From the NCBI RefSeq assembly GCF_050947335.1, contig NC_134997.1, forward strand, positions 8,742,001 to 8,806,000: DNA of 64,000 nt, written 5' to 3'. Within the stretch, counting starts at the first letter, position 1. Each line of letters opens with the position of its first letter. The notes below the pieces were generated by a model. The model ran no database searches. It saw only the letters and a program-made list of their open reading frames with translations, and had not been told where the DNA came from. This DNA is from Megachile rotundata. Its lineage: Eukaryota; Arthropoda; Insecta; Hymenoptera; Megachilidae. Made by a program: the position numbers and the translations under genes. This document shows positions 57,776 to 64,000 of this stretch, piece after piece.

Positions 57776-58140
57776 GAAGATTATTGTGAACTGATGGTGC
57801 TGAAAGTATAGTAGAGGCGGTGAAATAATAGACAATAGTAGATAATAGTGTCATAATATAGTTGTGTAGTGATATAGTAGTATAGCAACATAGTATTACA
57901 GTATTGTGAACTGATGGTGTTGAAAGTATAGTAGAGGCGGTGAAATAGTAGACAATAGTAGATAATAGTGTCATAATATAGTAGTATAGTGATATAGTAG
58001 TATAGCAATATAGTAGTACAGCATTATAGTTGCAATAGTTCTACAGCAATATAGTAGTACATCATTATAGTTGCAATAGTTAAACAGCAACATAGTAGTA
58101 TAGTATTGTAGTTACAATAGTTGTGTAACAATGTATAATG
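57776..58140 (+). repeat. 120-bp tandem duplication with TAGTA-rich tail
   Basis: TATTGTGAACTGATGGTG starts at 57782 and 57902, 120 bp apart, and the copies match almost perfectly through GAGGCGGTGAAATA and ATAATAGTGTCATAATATAG. A tail of AGTAGTATAGCAATATAGTA-type words follows. Confidence 0.95.
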
Positions 58141-58444
58141 TATATAATAGAGACATAGAGATATAGGCATGTAATATATAGTACTAGAGTAGTATAGTAG
58201 AATAATAGAAGATTAGGATACCCTCATAGTAGAATGATGAAGAATGAAAAAACTCAATTATAAAATAGTAGAATTATTGAATGTATAGGAATATTGGACA
58301 GATGGAAAAATAGAATAGTATAATTCTGTATAATAGAATTGTACAAATGCAGAATTGATATTATTGGTATAATGGAATAGAAAAATAGTGAAATACTATA
58401 ATATTTGAAACATAAAATAGTGGAAGAAATAGATTTGGAATGAA
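58141..58444. repeat. Degenerate ATAGTAGAAT-rich tract
   Basis: Loose AATAGTA/ATAATAGA words without a clear period link the 120-bp repeat to the simple arrays that follow. Confidence 0.5.
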
Positions 58445-58690
58445 TGGAGTTGTCGAACTAGTATAGTAGTATAGTAGCATAGTAGTATAGTAGTATAGTA
58501 GTATAGTAGTATAGTAGTATGGCAGTATAGTAGTGTGGTAGTGTGGTAGTATGGTAGTATGGTAGTATAGTAGTATAGTAATATAGTAGTATAGTAGTAT
58601 AGTAGTATAGTAGAACAGTAGTACAGTAGTACAGTAGTACAGTAGTATAGTGGTATAGTAGTATAGTAGAATAGTACTATGATAGAATGG
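58445..58690 (+). repeat. AGTAT/AGT microsatellite
   Basis: AGTAGTATAGTAGTATAGTA and point variants (AGTGTGGTAG, AGTACAGTAG) repeat with an 8-bp unit (AGTATAGT) for about 240 bp. Confidence 0.93.
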
Positions 58691-59160
58691 TAGAATGGTG
58701 AAATAGTGGAATGGTGGAATGGTACTCTGGTATAATGGTAATATAGTAGAATGGTAGAATAGTGGATTAGTGGAACAATGGAATAGTGGATTAGTGGAAT
58801 AGTGGAATAGTGTAATAGTGGAATAGTGGAATAGTGGAATAGTGAAATAGTGGAACAGTGGAATAGTGGAACAGTGAAATAGTGGAATAATGGAATAGTG
58901 GAATAGTGGAATAGTGGAATAGTGGAATAGTGAAATAGTGGAATAGTGGAATAGTGGAGTAGTGGAATAGTGGAATAGTGGAATAGTGGAATAGTGAAAT
59001 AGTGGAGTATTGGAATAGTGGAATAATGAAATAGTAGAACATCACAATAGTATAATAGCGGAATAGTAGAATATCACAATAGTACAATAGTACAATAATA
59101 GAATAGTAGACTAGTACAACGGTATAATGGTAGAATAGTAAAATAATAAATCAGTAGAAC
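58691..59160 (+). repeat. 8-bp microsatellite (GGAATAGT)
   Basis: GGAATAGT repeats about 40 times, most regular from 58790 to 59030, with GAAATAGT and GGAACAGT variants. It decays on both sides. A 98-codon minus frame with STIPLFHY repeats is an artefact. Confidence 0.95.
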
Positions 59161-60135
59161 AATAGAATATAATGAACAAAACAGTATCAACGTTCAACAC
59201 ACAGAGTATAATTCGATCCCCAAATCTCGAATACTAATTGTAACAAATTAAATGCAATTAATTAACAATAAGATATCCTAAATGATCCGTTCTCAACACT
59301 CCCAGCCAATAATTTTGCCTCAATATATTCCGTATTACGCAAACATTTATCCGTCCTAGATCAAGCTCCACTCCACCTCCACATATATCACCTGTTCCAC
59401 CCGGCGAAGCACACTTGTCACACCACCTTCCCGCGCCTATTAATACGATACAAAAACACTCTCTCATTCACACTACGATTTTCCCCAGCCACACTACGCG
59501 GAAAATAGAGCAGAATCGAGCGAACGAGCCCAAAAAAAAGCAACGGTTAAAATACGCGGCTACAATAACGCCCTTCGCTAAAAGCGCCACGCAACCTCTG
59601 AAAAAAAAGAGAGAAAAAAATACGCAAGACCATATATTACAACGGTGTCTTCAATCTGCAAAAAGCTTCGCTCGAGCGAGTCGCATGTTAAGGAAAAGGG
59701 TCGAACAGAGGGGGAACAGAAAGGGGTTGAAGAATTAAGGGAGACTCAGAACGGTATTCCGGAAACGAAGAATCGCTGGCAGAGAAGCACCCTAAAAACC
59801 GGAGGGCGCATCGATTTCCGACGACCTTGAAAATAAACGAGACATGCTGACCCATTTTTCTGCCTTTTGTCGCGCCACGAACGCTCGTTAATTCGGAACT
59901 CGACCGCAGAGTAACGCACCGGAAGTGCATCCGCGTGCCAACTTAAACGGCGAATGAGACAAACGCGCCGGATTCCATGAATCGTTCGCTCGTACTGTGT
60001 GTAGGGGAAGAAACGTACGTGAATTTATCGCTTGGCTCGTTACCTAGTTCATGCGGAGAAAACAGGAGCAACACCTCCGATACTTTGGAGCGATAAATCC
60101 ACCCTGCTACCAATTAGCTGATTACTTTGTCGAAC
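59161..60135. other. Spacer and GC-rich segment
   Basis: 59330-60100 is mid to high GC with CpGs. Frames 59415-59738 (plus, Lys/Arg-rich), 59645-59830 (plus) and 59688-59930 (minus) overlap and have no domain. No gene is called. Confidence 0.4.
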
Positions 60136-61064
60136 AGGAAATTTTACAGTTAGAGACACTATTGGAATTTTAGATGCTTAAATATAATCGCTAATTTTGT
60201 GCTAGCGGATCAATGACCTTAAAGACCCTTAAAGTACAGTGTAGAAAAATTCTTTTTTCGTTTATTTTTTGTTTCGCGAAAAGTGTTTCATCCAGCAGAG
60301 CAAGAAAGTCACTTACACAACCGATGCAAAAACATCGTTTCAGAGTCCTGTTTTACAGCGCCGCATAAGGTAAACCCTTTTGACTCGTTTTAATAAGCTT
60401 GACGTGCTTCAAAATTCGTATTCTATTACCGTAATATATCACAACTTATGATGGTATTCACTACATATTATACGTTACCGGTGCTATCCAACAAAATTCC
60501 CCAACTGAAGCCTTCTTCACCAAACTCAATTAAACGTAGAAGTAAATCAAATAGGAAGGTAAGTGAAACGCGAGCGTAATTGGACCGCAAAGAGCGAAAA
60601 ACCCGTCGCTACCGTCGTTCTTGAGAGCACTATTCGAAAAGCTCTGGGGGTTCTCCATCTTAATAAATAGTATGTCAGCTGAAATGAGAGGAGGGGAAAA
60701 AAAGCGTGGTCGGTTCGCAGTAAACTCTTTCGCCATTCTTCTCACGCGTCAGCCGCTGCTAAATACACCCTTGGCGAGCACTTGGGCCCAGCCACCCTCG
60801 GTAATCCGCAGCAGCCCCACAGATCCCAATAGTTAAAAACCGTTTCGGCCGTAACTTCGACGACGACACTCGTTTCTTCTCCCTTGTCCCCAATCGAAAT
60901 ATAAATTCTAGTTTGACCCTACACTCCATTGATTTTCATCCCTTTACTACGGTATCTAGTTCCTTCTTTCTACTTCAAAACTGATACTCATTTTAATAAG
61001 AATATTTGTTACAGTGTAATTTTCTGTAGATCAGCAGGTGGTATTGATTTTTGTTTTAATTGGT
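60136..61064. other. Spacer with a mid-GC patch
   Basis: 60560-60880 has raised GC and mutually overlapping frames (60530-60745 minus, 60621-60836 plus). The rest is AT-rich. No gene recognised. Confidence 0.4.
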
Positions 61065-61495
61065 TAAGTATGTTACTCACTAATCACATGTCATTATCCA
61101 ACACATGTGAGTATTAATCACATGTCAGTATCCGTCGCATGTCAGTAGCTATCGCATGTCAGTATCCATCACATGTGAGTACCCATCACATGTGAGTATC
61201 CATCACTTGTGAGTAGCCATCACATGTGAGTATCCATCACTTGTGAGTATCCATCACTTGTAAGTAGCCATCACATATGAGTACCCATCACATGTGAGTA
61301 CTCATCACATGTTAGCATCCATCACATATGAATACCCATCACATGTGAGTACCCATCACATGTCAGTATCCATCACATGTGAGTACCCATCACATGTGAG
61401 TAGCCATCACATATGAATACCCATCACATGTGAGTACCCCTCACATATGAGCATCCATCACATATGAATACCCATCACATGTGAGTATCCACAAG
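61065..61495 (+). repeat. 17-bp repeat with TCACATGTGA palindrome, 24 copies
   Basis: ATCACATGTGAGTACCC and variants (CATATGAA, CTTGTGAG, CATGTCAG) repeat 24 times with 17-bp spacing. Nine copies keep the perfect palindrome TCACATGTGA, an extended E-box. Left-edge copies are more diverged (GTCGCATGTCAG). Confidence 0.95.
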
Positions 61496-61965
61496 TTTAG
61501 GAAGAATCTGTGACTCCATAAGACACCCTATGAGCAATCACGAGTTTTTGAAGTCACCCTAAACACTTGTAGGATACAGGTTTTGAAAGACGTCCTATGA
61601 TCACTCATTAGCTTCTGGAAGACACCCCAATCATTCATGAATACTTACGTTTGAAAAGACACCCCATGACCATTTGTTTTGGCTTAGGTTTTGGAGGACA
61701 CCCTATAATTGTTGATGAATTTTTGGAACACATCCTAAGCACCTATGAACATTTAAATATAGAAAGACACCCTAAGTTCATTTGTTAATACTTAGATTTT
61801 AGAAAATACCCCATAAACATTCATGAGGTTTTGGAAGCCATCCTGATCTCTCATGGGCACATAGGTGTAGAAAGTCACCCTATGATCACATGTGAGTAGT
61901 CAGGTTTTGGGGGACCCTTTCCAAGCACATGTGAGTGCATGCTAAATAGCCTGTGAAGACTCCCA
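61496..61965 (+). repeat. ~55-65 bp degenerate repeat (GAAGACACCC)
   Basis: Words such as GGAAGACACCCCA, GGAGGACACCCTATAA and GAAAGACACCCTAAG, each with TTCATGAATACTTA-like or TTCATTTGTT-like segments, recur about eight times. Copies are strongly diverged. Confidence 0.75.
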
Positions 61966-62319
61966 AACTTTGAGAAATGAAATTTTATAAGACATCCTAA
62001 CAGATGACTTTTTGAAAGTGCATCCACAAGAAAGTTTAATAGATAAAAGACACATCAGTATTCTTTTCAGAATGTTAAAAGAAATTCGATTAGAATTCAG
62101 GTCTGTCCAAAAAGCGGAGCAAACCGTTAGCTAATAGAATTGAAATTTCAGGGAGTACTTTTCCCCGGTGCCATCAGCTGTGGAGGTCCTCGTGGAACCA
62201 CCATAGGAGTAGGTGGATTTTGAATTCGCCAGCAGGTGGAGCACCGAAGCCCGCAGCAATCGTACCGCGGAATTATTTAGAACAGTGGATACTAGCCACG
62301 TTGTAGTTAGGTGGGCTGC
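61966..62319. other. Spacer and start of GC-rich segment
   Basis: A minus frame (62131-62337, 68 codons) contains SVLHLLANSKSTYSYGGS and looks somewhat protein-like but has no recognised family. A plus frame (62213-62512) overlaps it. Neither is called as a gene. Confidence 0.35.
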
Positions 62320-62965
62320 GGTGTCCAGGACTACCACCCCATATCTACCCTCCTACCTTTGCCACCCCACACCACTGGTCGACAGAGGCCGGTGTTCAAC
62401 CCGGTCTCTCTCTCCCCTCGTAGCCGCCCTTCTGCCCCCATGCCAGCCAACCATCCACCCTCCTCTGTCCCCTTTTGCCCTTCGCCAACCGCTGAGCGTA
62501 CTCCACCTCTAGCCCAGCTTAGTTCAAAGCAACCCACCACCCTGCTACTCTTCCCGCAGCCCCTCGACACCCCCAACCCTTCTCACTCTCTCTCTCTAGC
62601 CGCCCATCTACCAACCACCCCCTTGCAGTAGCTCGACGTACCCTTGCGTGCCTGCCTGCCAGCCAGCCATCCACCTAACCTAACCACCCATCCCAGCCAT
62701 CTACGGCTCCAACTACGCTACCAACCACCTACACTCTGCTCCCTTTACGCCCCATACCACGGTACACGGGCTTGCCCGCTACGCCGCAACCACCCCCGAA
62801 CAGAAAACACAGCTGAGCCAACGTGCTCTCCGGCTGAAATGCCTTCCACCTTTCAGAGGGAAGAGTGTCTTGCTTCAACCCCCAGAGCGTACCACCGCTT
62901 CCTACTACACCCCATACTCCTCCTCATCCGTCTTTTCTCTCCGTTTCGCCCGCGTCCTCCGGGCT
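62320..62965. other. C-rich, G-poor plus-strand tract
   Basis: The plus strand is strongly C-biased (runs such as CCACCCCACACCACTGG and CCAACCACCCCCTTGCAG), so the minus strand is G-rich. Open frames exist on both strands (62311-62631, 62644-62967 plus; 62331-62576 minus) with low-complexity Pro/Ser/Thr or Gly-rich peptides. They are compositional, not genes. Confidence 0.5.
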
Positions 62966-63290
62966 GATTCTCGCTCCTGAAATGCCGTACCTTCTGCCCG
63001 CGGAATATACTGAAACGTATAACTGATAAAATAATTGAAGGCACGGCAAAGTTGCGTAAACCACACGCGCCAAACTTTTGAAACCCCGCTCGTTCTTAGT
63101 TACATGGACGGATGGCTGGATGGGTAATTGCTCAGTCAATTTGACGTTTATCAGTTGGGAATGTTTTAATGAGCGGTTAACACTTTGAGTGTCATTTTCT
63201 TTTTTGAGGTGGGGATGGGTGTGTGAGATTATAATTATTTAAGGGAGAATGGAAGATAGCTTGGAACCTTGCAGCAAGGTAGATTACTAT
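62966..63290. other. Spacer
   Basis: Minus frames 62853-63044 and 62924-63139 overlap without motifs. Nothing else seen. Confidence 0.35.
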
Positions 63291-64000
63291 ATTTTAAGAT
63301 TTCAGTAACTACATATATAGCTTCCCATTTCTGTAAATTCCCATTTTCCAAAATCCCTATATTTTAGAATCAGCAAATTCTATTTCTATATTCCAGTATT
63401 CTTATATTCCTATATCACTAAATTTGTAGATCTTGAAAATACCCAAAAATTTGTATGTACCTAAATCCCTAAAGTAGATCACATCCCTAAGTTATTGCAT
63501 TATTACATTGGTCAGTTTCTATGTGTTTAATTTTCAATATCCCTAGATTTTCATATTCCTGGATTCCCATGTTACTTCTCAAAATTCTTGGTCCCCCATA
63601 TTTCTAGATTCTCACATTCCTATATCCACATATCCCTATGTCCACATATCCTAAGATCCACATATTCTTAAATCATCATATTCCTGAAAGCCTGTATTCC
63701 TCGATGACCAAATTCTTGGTCCCCATATTCCTAGATTCCCATACTCCTCAATCCCCAAATTCTTGATCCCCATATTAGTATGACTCCATACTCCTATGTC
63801 CCCATATCTCATTATTCACATATTCCTAGGTCCCCGTATTCCTAGATTGCTATATTCTCAAATCCCCATATTTTTACATCCACATATCACTACGTCCACA
63901 TATCCTCACATCCACATATCCCTATATCCACATATCCTCACATCCACATATCTCTACATCCACATATCCTCACATCCACATATCTCTACATCCACATACC
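63291..64000 (+). repeat. CCATATTCCTAGATTCC / CCACATATCC repeat, open at right end
   Basis: Degenerate CCCATATTCCTAGATTC units (63300-63870) give way to a regular 18-bp ATCCACATATCCTCAC/ATCCACATATCTCTAC alternation from about 63887, which continues to the last base. The array is cut by the window edge. Confidence 0.92.

Noticed and set aside
61065..61495. CRISPR-like array
   Set aside because: The units are contiguous 17-bp repeats with no unique spacers, in eukaryotic-type DNA.

Overview
This 64 kb window is eukaryotic, AT-rich DNA with no operons, no ribosomal RNA, and no gene that can be named with confidence. A mosaic of AT-rich stretches, GC-rich CpG-containing islands of 200-900 bp, and a very high density of tandem repeats fits an insect nuclear genome. 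A hymenopteran (bee, ant or wasp) is the best guess, because CpG is not obviously depleted and short GGTTAGG/CCTAACC-like words occur. That assignment is inference from composition only.

Layout: 0-3.4 kb holds three weak candidate exons around a 16-bp GGAATT minisatellite. 4-9 kb holds 27-bp and 12-bp arrays and a diverged GC-rich duplication. 10.7-14.6 kb holds 28-bp, 39/147-bp and ~295-bp repeats, the last with a strong hairpin. 15-26 kb alternates GC-rich islands with arrays whose monomers are close to 147 bp (11.45, 17.27, 18.45 and 25.5 kb) plus 31-, 48- and ~175-bp repeats. 26.8-34 kb holds an octamer array, an NRF-1-like array, a possible membrane-protein terminal exon near 29.7 kb, and 117- and 226-bp repeats. 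35-47 kb has three arrays of a GACGCAC repeat and four octamer arrays, two in each orientation. 47.7-48.7 kb is a GC-rich island with competing candidate exons. 50-59 kb holds further arrays (8, 12, 120 and ~170 bp) and a 750-bp G-run array. 61-64 kb holds an E-box palindrome array, a C-rich tract and a repeat that runs off the right end.

Most of the long open frames are artefacts of tandem repeats whose unit lacks stop codons. The frames in the GC-rich islands are often open in several registers at once, so strand and frame cannot be decided without homology or RNA data. No cooperating gene set can be described. The most distinctive content is the repeat landscape: a family of octamer-based (8/16/48/128-144 bp) arrays present at about ten sites in both orientations, many with regular G-runs, and several unrelated arrays built on nucleosome-sized monomers.
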